Source: Candidatus Bathyarchaeota archaeon
Lineage (GTDB): Archaea > Thermoproteota > Bathyarchaeia > Bathyarchaeales > Bathycorpusculaceae
Assembly (NCBI GenBank): GCA_030626685.1
Contig: DAOUTL010000021.1
Location: 1-13,418, forward strand
Direction: 5' to 3'
DNA: 13,418 bases
Positions 1 to 6,931 of the stretch are shown one piece after another. A program made the translations under genes and the position numbers. The stretch's first letter is position 1. Each line of letters begins with the position of its first letter. Below the pieces are notes generated by a model, which worked only from the letters and a program-made list of their open reading frames with translations, was not told the origin of the DNA and searched no databases.

Positions 1-183
1 AACGTATCCATGTTCAACGAAGTATGAGACGAACTCTTTCATCTCACTGGTTACGTTGCACTTCCCGTAGTAGGTGCGCATCAAAAGAACAGGATATTTC
101 CCTAACTTATCGGGCATATAGACATCAGCAGAAAGTCTTACACCATCCCTCATCGGAACCCACACATTATACTTTACTTTCAA
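1..183 (-). CDS. CocE/NonD (peptidase S15-like) hydrolase, N-terminal 61 codons only
   Basis: Partial gene that leaves the window at its 3' end. The reverse strand translates as KVKYNVWVPMRDGVRLSADV, then YMPDKLGKYPVLLMRTYYGK and a segment ending FVEHGYV. MRDGVRLSADVY.P, a short linker and PVLLMRTYYGK form the characteristic N-terminus of the X-Pro dipeptidyl-peptidase/CocE/NonD alpha-beta hydrolases. The catalytic Ser, Asp and His lie further on and are not visible. No ATG is available. The chosen start is a TTG at 183-181 that overlaps the upstream ATPase stop as TTGA and has GGAG about 8 nt before it, so it should be translationally coupled to the transporter. Family members cleave X-Pro peptides or acyl/ester bonds. 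The operon position suggests a role on imported peptides, which is inference. Confidence 0.8.
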   Translation of the reverse strand, partial: MKVKYNVWVPMRDGVRLSADVYMPDKLGKYPVLLMRTYYGKCNVTSEMKEFVSYFVEHGYV

Positions 184-1202
184 TTTAACCGCTCCATTAG
201 TTTCCAAAAACGTTTAACATATGTTAAGAGATCTATTTCTTCAAATTTGTGACATGCTAAAAAATGATCTTTTGCAGCTTCCACGAGTTTAGGTTCGACT
301 TTTTTACACTTCCCCTCTGCATATGGACATCTTGGGTGAAATCTACATCCTCTAGGTGGATGTATAAGGCTTGGTGGTTCTCCTCCCACTATGAAACGAT
401 TAGTGCTTTTAAGATGTGGATTCGGTATTGGAGTTGACGAGAAAAGCGAAACTGTATAAGGATGCATAGTATTTCCCAGCAGTTCATCAGTATCTGCAGA
501 CTCCAAAATTTTACCACAGTACATCACAACTATTCTATCACTAACGTGTCTTTCAACCACCAAATCGTGAGTTATGAACAAGTAAGTAAGATTAAGGTCT
601 CTTTGAAGCTTGAGAAGCAAATTTAATATTTGAGCTTGAACAGAAACATCTAAAGAAGAAGTGGGCTCATCAAGAACCACTAAGTCGGGATTAAGCATTA
701 TCGCCCTAGCTATTGCTACTCGTTGTTGTTGTCCTCCACTAATTTGATGTGGAAACCTTTCCAGTTGATCTTCATTTAATCCCACTTTTTCTAGCATCTC
801 TATTATTCTTTTCTGGATAGTATTCTTATCTTTGATTCCGTGAACTACTAGTGGTCTCTTCAAAGTACTTCTAATGTTCATTCTAGGATTCAAAGAAGCT
901 GATGGATCTTGAAAAACCATTCCTGTGCGCTTTCTTAGCCAGAGAAGCTTTCTTTCACTTAAGTTTGTTATGTCCACTTCATCAAAGTTTATTTTTCCAG
1001 AAGTGGGCTTAATTAATCTTAAAACCAGCCTTCCAAGAGTTGTCTTTCCGCATCCAGACTCTCCAACAACACCTAAAGTTTCACCTTTATTAAGGTAAAG
1101 ATCAACTCCATCAACAGCCTTAACATCAGAAGACTTCCCAAATATTCCTCCCTTAGTTAAGAACGACTTCTTGAGATCTTGAACTTCAACTAAATGCTCC
1201 AT
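180..1202 (-). CDS. dppF: Oligo/dipeptide ABC importer ATPase, OppF/DppF type
   Basis: Cytoplasmic ATPase that powers peptide import together with the D-type subunit. Numbered from the ATG at 1202 (340 aa), Walker A GESGCGKT is at 47-54, the Q-loop Q98, signature SGGQQQR at 155-161, Walker B with catalytic E179, D-loop SLD at 183-185 and the H-loop H212. The C-terminal oligo_HPY extension carries four cysteines at 286, 292, 299 and 317 (C-x5-C-x6-C-x17-C), a pattern known in some DppD/OppD proteins to bind a 4Fe-4S cluster. A longer reading from an ATG at 1217 is possible. The ATG at 1202 is preferred because GAGAGGTGA sits just before it and the family begins there. It starts 4 nt after the D subunit ends. 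The substrate is not determined by the sequence; opp, dpp or another nickel/peptide system cannot be separated. Confidence 0.93.
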   Translation of the reverse strand: MEHLVEVQDLKKSFLTKGGIFGKSSDVKAVDGVDLYLNKGETLGVVGESGCGKTTLGRLVLRLIKPTSGKINFDEVDITNLSERKLLWLRKRTGMVFQDPSASLNPRMNIRSTLKRPLVVHGIKDKNTIQKRIIEMLEKVGLNEDQLERFPHQISGGQQQRVAIARAIMLNPDLVVLDEPTSSLDVSVQAQILNLLLKLQRDLNLTYLFITHDLVVERHVSDRIVVMYCGKILESADTDELLGNTMHPYTVSLFSSTPIPNPHLKSTNRFIVGGEPPSLIHPPRGCRFHPRCPYAEGKCKKVEPKLVEAAKDHFLACHKFEEIDLLTYVKRFWKLMERLN

Positions 1203-1206
1203 AGTT

Positions 1207-2169
1207 TCACCTCTCATACAAATGGCATGCTACGAAGTGGTTTTTCTCATATTCGACTAGTTCTGGTTCTCGCAGTTTGCAGCTTTTAGTAGAATGTTCA
1301 CATCTAGGGTGAAAACTGCAACCTGAAGGGGTGTCTATGGGGCTTGGAAGGGTTCCAGGAATGAAGCCCAACTTACTTTTTCGTTTGTAGCCTATTGGGA
1401 GACATCTTAAAAGTCCCCTTGTGTATGGGTGAAGAGGATTTCGAAATATTGTAGTTACATCGCCTATTTCAACCACTTTTCCACAGTACATTACTGCTAC
1501 TCTATCGCCGAACTCAGCTACTAATCCGAAGTTGTGAGTTATCAATATAACAGACATTCTACGCTTCTTCTTAATTTCAATAAGCAAATCTAGTATCTGC
1601 GCTTGTATTGTGACGTCTAAAGAGGTTGTGGGCTCGTCGGCTATCAACAAATTGGGATTACAAGATAGCATCATAGCCATCATAGTCCTCTGCCTCATTC
1701 CTCCACTTAGGACATGAGGGTAGCACTTAGCTCTTGTATCTGCATCGGTTATTTTAACGTCTCTAATGAGATCGGTTGTCCTTTTCCAAGCTTCTTTTTT
1801 TGATAAATTGAAGTGTACCGTAGGAGCTTCAGATATTTGGTATCCTATGGTGAAAACTGGGTTAAGAGAGTTCATAGGATTCTGAAAAACCATGCTTATT
1901 TCTCTTCCTCTAATTTTTTGCATTTCGCTTTCTGGAATTTTAAGGAGGTCTTCTTCCTTATACAAAGCTTTTCCACTCAGTATCTTTCCAGGGGGAAATA
2001 TAAGCCGCATTATTGAAAGAGCTGTTACGCTCTTTCCACATCCGGTTTCTCCAACTAAGCAGAAAATTTCGTTTTCGTTTACTGTGAAGCTTGCGCCATC
2101 AACGGCTTTTACCACTCCTCTGTTTGTATAGAAGTATGTTTTTAATCCCTTAACGTCTAGTAGGGGCAA
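1207..2169 (-). CDS. dppD: Oligo/dipeptide ABC importer ATPase, OppD/DppD type
   Basis: Second ATPase of the heterodimeric motor, 320 aa, a normal length. Walker A GETGCGKS is at 40-47, Q-loop Q96, signature LSGGMRQR at 154-161, Walker B LLIADE ending at E179, D-loop SLD 183-185 and H212. The C-terminal oligo_HPY region ends with C284, C290, C297 and C315, with the same C-x5-C-x6-C-x17-C spacing as its partner. Both motors could therefore hold an iron-sulfur cluster, as seen in structures of related DppD/OppD proteins; here that is inference. The start is a TTG at 2169 with AAGGAGAG about 9 nt upstream, and the MPLLDVKGLKTYF opening matches the family. It begins 13 nt after the C permease and ends 4 nt before the F ATPase, so it is part of a single transcript. 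Confidence 0.93.
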   Translation of the reverse strand: MPLLDVKGLKTYFYTNRGVVKAVDGASFTVNENEIFCLVGETGCGKSVTALSIMRLIFPPGKILSGKALYKEEDLLKIPESEMQKIRGREISMVFQNPMNSLNPVFTIGYQISEAPTVHFNLSKKEAWKRTTDLIRDVKITDADTRAKCYPHVLSGGMRQRTMMAMMLSCNPNLLIADEPTTSLDVTIQAQILDLLIEIKKKRRMSVILITHNFGLVAEFGDRVAVMYCGKVVEIGDVTTIFRNPLHPYTRGLLRCLPIGYKRKSKLGFIPGTLPSPIDTPSGCSFHPRCEHSTKSCKLREPELVEYEKNHFVACHLYER

Positions 2170-2182
2170 GTTCTTTCTCTCC

Positions 2183-3019
2183 TTAAATTTTAAGTTTAGG
2201 ATCTAATATGTCCCTTAAGCCATCTCCTAAAAGGTTGAATCCCAAAGCTGTAATCACTATGAATATTCCTGGAAAAGTGGCTATCCAAGGAGCTATTATG
2301 AGTTGAGCTGCTCCTTCAGAGAGCATAGCCCCCCAGTCTGGAGTAGGTGGTTGAGCTCCGAACCCCAAGAAGCTCAAAGCAGTAGTTGACAAAATCGCAG
2401 AGGGCAAAGTTAAAGTCATCAACACTATGATTGATGGAACGATATTGGGTAGAAGATATCTGAATATTATGTTTAGGCTGGATTCTCCTATAGACCTAGC
2501 TGCTAAGATGAACTCTCTTTCCTTCAGAGAAACCATCTTTGCTCTTACTACTCTTGTGAAGGGAGGCCAACTTACTAGAGCTATAGCTGCTACGACTTGA
2601 GTTAAACCTGGACCTATAAGGGTTATAACCCCCAAAGCTAAAACTATTGGTGGAAGAGCCCAAGTCATGTCTGTAATAGCTAATATCACTTTATCTAAGC
2701 CCCCGCCATAGTAGCCCGCTATTAACCCCAAGCCAACGCCAACCAACGCCTCTACTAATACCACTAGAAGCCCTACCCAGAGGGCTATACGAGTTCCATA
2801 TACCACTCTGCTAAAGACATCCCTTCCATAATGGTCGGTTCCAAAGATGCATTTCCAAGAGGGAGGTTGAAGTTTCTTAACTATGTCAACGTCAGAATAG
2901 TGTTTAGGCGCTATTACATCAGCAGCTATAGCAACTGAACTTACTGCAAGAATTATCAGCGCTCCTATACAGGAGGTTCTGTAGCCGAACATCAACCGCA
3001 ATATGTTTGATATTTTCAC
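2183..3019 (-). CDS. dppC: Oligo/dipeptide ABC importer permease, OppC/DppC type
   Basis: Inner membrane permease of 278 aa. The N-terminal anchor segment (about residues 17-33) is followed by the OppC_N signature FGTDHYGRDVFSRVVYGTR. After it come about five more hydrophobic helices and the EAA coupling loop EREFILAARSIGESS...LLPNI, which docks onto the ATPases. The ending LGDGLRDILDPKLK is typical of the family. The start is a GTG at 3019 that overlaps the stop of the B permease as GTGA, which implies translational coupling. It pairs with the B permease to form the translocation path. Confidence 0.93.
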   Translation of the reverse strand: MKISNILRLMFGYRTSCIGALIILAVSSVAIAADVIAPKHYSDVDIVKKLQPPSWKCIFGTDHYGRDVFSRVVYGTRIALWVGLLVVLVEALVGVGLGLIAGYYGGGLDKVILAITDMTWALPPIVLALGVITLIGPGLTQVVAAIALVSWPPFTRVVRAKMVSLKEREFILAARSIGESSLNIIFRYLLPNIVPSIIVLMTLTLPSAILSTTALSFLGFGAQPPTPDWGAMLSEGAAQLIIAPWIATFPGIFIVITALGFNLLGDGLRDILDPKLKI

Positions 3020-3948
3020 TCTCTTCTTCCACCTATGCGTATTCTGGGATCAAGAAAAGCCGAAAGTAAATCTGCTAAAATGTTAGACACAACGGTGAGA
3101 ACTGCAATTATTAATATTATAGATTGAATAACGGGATAATCTTGTCTTAACACCGATTTATAAAATAGCTGCCCCATCCCAGGATAAGCAAACACAGCTT
3201 CTACAATTACTGCACCGCTCACAACCCAAGGAAGATAAAGGAAAAACATGGTTGTAGCAGGTATTAAGGCGTTTCTCAAGATGTGTATGAAGATTATTCT
3301 TCTCATTGGGAGACCCTTAGCCCAGGCTGTTCTGACGAAGTCTTCCCCTAAAGTTTCCAGCGTTTCAGTTCTCATGAGTCTAGCAAAAGTTGCAACTGAG
3401 GGGAGGGTTAAAGTAGCCACAGGCAAAATCAGAGATTGACTGCTGAAGCTTCCTGAAACTGGAAGTATTTTGAGATACAACCCAAATATAAGCATCAACA
3501 TCAGCCCAAGCCAGTAGCTGGGCATGGAATAAAAAAACGTTATGAAACCAGTCAATGCGTGATCCACGCCTTCACCCCTTTTTAGTGCTGCGACCATTCC
3601 TATTGGAATTCCCATTATGAAGGAGAGAACTAAAGAAGTAAGCGTCAACTGTAAAGTGGGCGCTATTCTTGAAAAGACAAGTAAGCTTACTGGAAGCTTC
3701 GTAACATATGATACACCTAAATCTCCTACCACAACGTGAGAAAGCCAATAAAAGTACTGCAAGTAAACAGGCTTATCAAGACCCCAACTTCTTCTAATTT
3801 CCTCTATTTTTGCTGGCGGCACTCTTTCGCCGGCTATCATAGTTACGGGATCTCCTGGCAACAACTGCATAAATAAAAAAAGGAGGATTGTTACTGCAAC
3901 TACTACTAGCACGCCTATGATTATCCTCTTTAGGACGTATCGGATCAA
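3016..3948 (-). CDS. dppB: Oligo/dipeptide ABC importer permease, OppB/DppB type
   Basis: Permease of 310 aa, the usual length for this family. It opens MIRYVLKRIIIGVLVVVAVT, the standard first helix, followed by the extracytoplasmic LPGDPVTMIAGE...LGLDKPVYLQYFYWL-like segment. The EAA loop EDFVRTAWAKGLPMRRIIF with HILRNALIP lies near residues 200-230. The last helices end in LADLLSAFLDPRIR. The start is a TTG at 3948 with AGGA about 7 nt before it, 9 nt after the binding-protein stop; no better ATG fits the family N-terminus. It forms the membrane channel with the C permease. Confidence 0.93.
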   Translation of the reverse strand: MIRYVLKRIIIGVLVVVAVTILLFLFMQLLPGDPVTMIAGERVPPAKIEEIRRSWGLDKPVYLQYFYWLSHVVVGDLGVSYVTKLPVSLLVFSRIAPTLQLTLTSLVLSFIMGIPIGMVAALKRGEGVDHALTGFITFFYSMPSYWLGLMLMLIFGLYLKILPVSGSFSSQSLILPVATLTLPSVATFARLMRTETLETLGEDFVRTAWAKGLPMRRIIFIHILRNALIPATTMFFLYLPWVVSGAVIVEAVFAYPGMGQLFYKSVLRQDYPVIQSIILIIAVLTVVSNILADLLSAFLDPRIRIGGRRE

Positions 3949-3957
3949 CTGTGAATC

Positions 3958-5586
3958 CTATCCTTCTTTGCGTATTTTCACGTCGTTTATAATTAGTTGG
4001 CCGTATGGTGGAAGTACAATTAAATCTTCAACTTCGCTTCTCACCGCAGTGTACTCTTTGCTCACAAACAGAGGAACCAAGGGTAAATCTTCCAATAGTA
4101 TAAGTTGAACCCGCGACCAAAGCTCAGTTCTTTCAGTTTCATCTGCTGTTTCTATAGCGGTTTCCATTAAATGATCCACTTCGGGATTGCTGTAGGTGAG
4201 GTTGGCATATTCACTATGTACAATGTAAGGTATTATTCCGCCAGGAGCAGACCAAGAATAAAGCCTTAAAGCCAAGTCGAATTCCCAAGCGTTGGTTTTT
4301 TCTCTAATGTATGAATATGCAAACTCTTTGATGTCAACTCTTATGCCTACTTTGGAAAGATGGTCCTTAATTAAAGGACCCACTCTCTTAAGGAGAGGTC
4401 TATCTGTAGGTGAAAAAAGTTCCAGCACAAGTTCTCTTCCATCTTTGTCTACTGTTCCATCTCCGTTTGTGTCCACCCATCCAGCGTCTTCTAAAAGAGC
4501 CTTTGCTTTTTCCAAGTTGTATGCGTACTCAGCTTCACCGTAGTTCTCTACTGAAGAGTTGTAGCACGACATTGAAGGAGAAAGTATTGAATACCACGCT
4601 AATACTGTGTCCTCTAGTGCATTCTTCAATTCTTCCCTATTTACAGCATACATTATAGCTTGTCGTACACGCACATCGTCTAATGGAGGTCTCCTCACGT
4701 TGATCAGTATATAGTTGAGTCCTGGAGTAGTTACATAATACAATGTGATTTCGGGATTTTCCTCAAATCTCGAAATGAAGTCTATTGGCACCCCTCTCAG
4801 TATGTCTACTGTACCAGCTTCTAGTTCGCTTGCTCTAGTTAAGTCCTCTGGAATGAATCTTATGATTACTTCGTCTATATAGGGATTAGGACCTTTATTT
4901 TCAGCAAAAGGCACGTTCGTCTCGTAATGTTCGTTTCGCACTAGAGTCACATGGGATCCGTGAACCCATTCCTTAACTTTGTATGGACCACATCCTACAG
5001 GCTCTAAGTTGAACAGTTCGTCTCCTTTATCTGCAGCAGCTTCAGTGTCCACTACTGCTCCGTAGTTGGAAGCTATGGTTGCCCAAACTGCTGTAGGCGG
5101 AGTCTTAAACACATACTTCACCGTGTGTTCATCTATAACTTCAGCGTGGTCTAGCGAAATATAGTCCTCTGCGTACACGCTTATGTCCATGTATCTTTCA
5201 ACAGAACTCTTCACACAATCGGCTGTTAGAGGATCTCCATTCGAGAACTTCGCATCTTCTGGCAAATAGAACGTAACAGACAATCCATCTTCGCTGATTT
5301 CGAAGCTTTCAGCTAAATCTGGAACAAGATTCATTTCAGCATCATAAGTTACAAGCCACTGAAAGACTAAATCGTGTATTTCGTTTGTCCAGCTCACTTG
5401 CTGAGGATCCAAACCTTCAGGTTCCTCTGGAATGGCTATTACTAAGGTTCTCTTATATTCTTCAGGGGAGGGCGTGGTAAAGTAGTAGGTAGCAATGCAA
5501 GCAGCTACAACAACAATCACACAGATAATCACAGCTTGAACTTTAGTTATAGCTTCTTTTCTAGTCACGATTTTTCTTCTCTTCAT
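3958..5586 (-). CDS. dppA: Peptide-binding protein of the ABC importer (SBP_bac_5 family)
   Basis: Extracytoplasmic substrate-binding protein, 542 aa from the chosen start. It delivers peptides to the permeases. The family opening LVIAIPEEPEGLDPQQ follows a membrane anchor, and later family landmarks include FYLPEDAKFSNGDPLTAD, the stretch VGCGPYKVKEW and DDVRVRQAIMYAVNREEL. A reading from an ATG at 5715 would add 43 residues with no signal character. The ATG at 5586 has GGGAG 4 nt upstream and places the anchor correctly. Residues 16-36 form a hydrophobic helix after basic residues. VAAC at 27-30 resembles a lipobox, while the basic RKEAITKVQ stretch just before the helix could instead be a class III (pilin-like) signal. 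Which is used cannot be told from sequence. It is the first gene of the operon; the ligand is unknown. Confidence 0.92.
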   Translation of the reverse strand: MKRRKIVTRKEAITKVQAVIICVIVVVAACIATYYFTTPSPEEYKRTLVIAIPEEPEGLDPQQVSWTNEIHDLVFQWLVTYDAEMNLVPDLAESFEISEDGLSVTFYLPEDAKFSNGDPLTADCVKSSVERYMDISVYAEDYISLDHAEVIDEHTVKYVFKTPPTAVWATIASNYGAVVDTEAAADKGDELFNLEPVGCGPYKVKEWVHGSHVTLVRNEHYETNVPFAENKGPNPYIDEVIIRFIPEDLTRASELEAGTVDILRGVPIDFISRFEENPEITLYYVTTPGLNYILINVRRPPLDDVRVRQAIMYAVNREELKNALEDTVLAWYSILSPSMSCYNSSVENYGEAEYAYNLEKAKALLEDAGWVDTNGDGTVDKDGRELVLELFSPTDRPLLKRVGPLIKDHLSKVGIRVDIKEFAYSYIREKTNAWEFDLALRLYSWSAPGGIIPYIVHSEYANLTYSNPEVDHLMETAIETADETERTELWSRVQLILLEDLPLVPLFVSKEYTAVRSEVEDLIVLPPYGQLIINDVKIRKEG

Positions 5587-5633
5587 TTTTCTCCCTTTTT
5601 TCTTTTCAAAGGTCGATAATAATAAACGCATGG

Positions 5634-5642
5634 TATTAATAA
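5634..5642 (-). promoter_or_regulatory. Putative TATA box of the peptide-import operon
   Basis: The reverse strand reads CTTATTAATACC with an A-rich stretch (CAACAAAT) directly upstream as a possible BRE. The box centre lies about 51 nt before the ATG at 5586. Initiation about 26 nt downstream would leave a leader of roughly 25 nt that includes the GGGAG. A second AT-rich stretch at 5614-5626 is closer but would put the start inside the SD. The assignment is by position and composition only. Confidence 0.4.
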
Positions 5643-5738
5643 GATTTGTTGTGGTTGAGAAGATTCTGGGCTGGGGATTAAAAAAGGAAGAGTTCTTGCA
5701 TAAAGCTAAGCACATGTGACTCGGGGTTTTGCCTTTTG

Positions 5739-5849
5739 CTATTTCTCCCCCTTCTTTTTCTCGGCAATCGCTTCTTTCACTCCTCTTCCAACCAGTTTGC
5801 CCGTATCCTCAGCCTTGCCCTTCTCTTCCTCTTCTTTCTTTCCGCTCAC
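5739..5849 (-). CDS. Small highly charged protein, 36 aa, function unknown
   Basis: A short gene. It starts at GTG 5849-5847 and ends in TAG at 5741-5739. It has a perfect GGAGG SD separated by 6 nt from the start, which is the main reason to call it real. The product begins VSGKKEEEEKGKAEDTGK, continues LVGRGVKEAIAEKKKGEK, and consists of an acidic/basic tract, a glycine-containing amphipathic middle and a lysine-rich tail. It contains no cysteines and no membrane segment. It lies upstream of the peptide-import operon in the same orientation, with 152 nt between them, so it may have its own transcript. I do not recognise a function. A DNA/RNA- or ribosome-associated peptide is conceivable from charge alone. 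It opposes the MscL gene and shares an intergenic promoter region with it. Confidence 0.6.
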   Translation of the reverse strand: MSGKKEEEEKGKAEDTGKLVGRGVKEAIAEKKKGEK

Positions 5850-5908
5850 ACTTTGCCTCCACAAAATAAAACATGCTTAGGTTCGTTCCCATTTAGGCAC
5901 TTCGCAAA

Positions 5909-5918
5909 ACTTAAATCA
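5909..5918 (+). promoter_or_regulatory. TATA-like box for the MscL gene
   Basis: GCAAAACTTAAATCAGA combines an A-rich BRE-like stretch with TTAAAT (5911-5916), ending 37 nt before the ATG at 5953. The same CTTAAATC core is found upstream of the plus-strand gene at 8249, which supports it as a real promoter element. The reverse complement GATTTAAG could also serve the 36-aa gene on the other strand, about 60 nt from its start. Confidence 0.5.
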
Positions 5919-5952
5919 GAAATCCGACAAAACTGTGAAATCGTGATGAAAC

Positions 5953-6360
5953 ATGTCTAAAGAAGATAAAATGTTAGAGGAGTTGAAGCGTATTAGGCAG
6001 CTTCTTGAACCCAAGCCCGCCCCGCCCGCTCCACCGCCGCCAAAAGGACTTTGGAACGAGTTCATGGACTTCATTTCAAAATACAAAGTCATGGGAATGG
6101 CTGTCGCCTTCATCATGGGCATCTACGTCGGCGCCGTGGTTCAAGCGCTCGTTGAAGACCTAATCATGCCGATAATCACTCTCGCCATGCCAGGCGTCGA
6201 ATGGGAAACCATAGTGGCTGGACCTTTCCGCGTTGGACACTTCATCGGCACGTTGATAACCTTTCTCATCGTAGCCTTCGTAATCTTCATAATAGTCAAG
6301 GTCACAAAAAATGGGGAATCAAATAACGCAAACTGCCCACCTTTGAAACAGCGTACCTGA
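5953..6360 (+). CDS. mscL: Large-conductance mechanosensitive channel (MscL family) with extended N-terminus and altered C-terminus
   Basis: Membrane valve that opens under membrane tension in hypo-osmotic shock. The family core begins at W34: WNEFMDFISKYKVMGMAVAF with first helix about 46-65, QALVEDLIMP at 64-73, a loop, then the second helix about 97-116 ending in VKVTK. Residues 1-19 form a charged helix (LEELKRIRQLLE) joined by a proline/alanine linker (20-31), an extension of the usual MscL start. The last 16 residues (NGESNNANCPPLKQRT) do not look like an MscL tail. One extra A in the six-A run at 6306-6311 would give a tail KVTKKWGIK with a stop at 6324-6326, more like the basic end expected after helix two. 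The core is intact, so the channel may still work. The start ATG has only a weak SD (GTGATG). Confidence 0.82.
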   Translation: MSKEDKMLEELKRIRQLLEPKPAPPAPPPPKGLWNEFMDFISKYKVMGMAVAFIMGIYVGAVVQALVEDLIMPIITLAMPGVEWETIVAGPFRVGHFIGTLITFLIVAFVIFIIVKVTKNGESNNANCPPLKQRT

Positions 6361-6598
6361 CAAAGAAAAAACGAAGACAATGTTATAGGCATAATCCATC
6401 GAAACACGTGTAAACCGAGAAAAAAGCTGCTGAAAACTAAGTTTTGTTGCTATACGTGTTGTGCGTGTTCTGCGCCACAATGCTTTACACTATAACTCGA
6501 AGAGCGCAATCGTGCCGAGAAGCATCGGAATAACGTGTGACATAAGTGTACACAAACTAAAAGTGAAAGTTTCGCAGTAATGTTCATATAGAAATCTC
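6361..6598. other. Intergenic stretch downstream of MscL, no convincing gene
   Basis: Either strand gives only short readings. A 44-codon cysteine-rich reading continues after the MscL TGA on the plus strand. A reverse reading (from about 6587) would need a frame change to give a small hydrophobic peptide. Neither has an SD or a convincing start. A small inverted repeat (AAAACT-A-AGTTTT, 6433-6445) lies here; it is too weak to call a terminator. An A/T-rich box near 6553-6562 could serve the following microgene. Confidence 0.4.
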
Positions 6599-6706
6599 AT
6601 GAGCAGGCCGAGGCTTTTCAATAGGCTTGAATGTAAAAACTGCGTTTTTAAGGGTGGAAGCTACTGCTGGAACCAGTGCCCATACAACGTTTGGCGAAGG
6701 CGCTAA
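6599..6706 (+). CDS. Four-cysteine microprotein, 35 aa, probable metal-binding
   Basis: ATG to TAA, 35 residues beginning MSRPRLFNRLECKNCVFKGG and ending CWNQCPYNVWRRR. Four cysteines at 12, 15, 23 and 27 (C-x2-C-x7-C-x3-C) would make a compact zinc-binding knuckle, with arginine-rich ends that could contact nucleic acid. There is no SD. A TATA-like box (AAACTAAAAG) lies about 37 nt upstream, which fits a leaderless or near-leaderless transcript. Evidence that it is a real family comes from inside the window: its last 20 codons recur, degraded, at 7636-7692 with the CPYN motif kept. Function unknown. It could also be an element-borne fragment. Confidence 0.5.
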   Translation: MSRPRLFNRLECKNCVFKGGSYCWNQCPYNVWRRR

Positions 6707-6720
6707 CCGTACACGGCATG
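6662..6720 (+). repeat. Direct repeat copy 1 (3' end of the four-cysteine microgene)
   Basis: Shares roughly 80-85 percent of bases by eye with 7636-7692 in the same orientation. Both copies contain the exact stretch GCCCATACAAC, then AAGGCGCTAACCG and a terminal GCATG where the similarity stops. The two copies bracket the vapBC genes about 970 bp apart. Confidence 0.75.
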
Positions 6721-6721
6721 T

Positions 6722-6841
6722 CTATGCTAAAATGTTAGCTCTTCTTCTCCTTTTTCTTTGATGGTCTTTCTTGTAGGCGTCAGCGTTTAGCAGGTTTTTA
6801 AGCTCATCCTCTAATTTCAGATTCTCGGATCTTCCCCTCTC
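6722..6841 (-). pseudogene. Possible remnant of a small basic protein, no start codon
   Basis: The reverse strand has 39 open codons ending in TAG at 6722-6724, reading ERGRSENLKLEDELKNLL and then NADAYKKDHQRKRRRRANILA in two pieces. The composition (helical acidic start, very basic end) looks protein-like. There is no ATG, GTG or TTG between the upstream stop (6842-6844) and this reading, although a GGAGAGG sits at its beginning. It may be a small gene that lost its start, or chance. No function can be proposed. The rest of 6707-6930 shows nothing else. Confidence 0.2.
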
Positions 6842-6931
6842 CTATTGAAGCTTAAAGCTTTGATTTATTCGGTTGGTTTGCTTCATGAAATTAGGTGTTA
6901 ACAGATGATGGGGTTGATGGCTTATTTTTCC

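Noticed and set aside
1813..2131. Plus-strand open frames of 67 and 79 codons inside dppD
   Set aside because: They are exact antisense shadows of a well-supported ATPase gene, without SD or recognisable motifs.
4292..4658. Plus-strand open frames inside the binding-protein gene
   Set aside because: Antisense to a strongly conserved family protein; Ser/Leu-rich compositions typical of shadow frames.
5942..5948. GTGATGA resembling a box C of a C/D guide RNA
   Set aside because: No paired D box at the right distance; it is part of the MscL translation start.
5736..5960. Plus-strand 74-codon frame starting MLFLPLLFLGN
   Set aside because: It is antisense to the 36-aa gene with the GGAGG, overlaps the MscL start and its hydrophobicity comes from the complement of Lys/Glu codons.
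6361..6495. 44-codon cysteine-rich continuation after the MscL TGA
   Set aside because: The MscL frame is probably already shifted before this point, and the peptide shows no domain character, so it is most likely chance.
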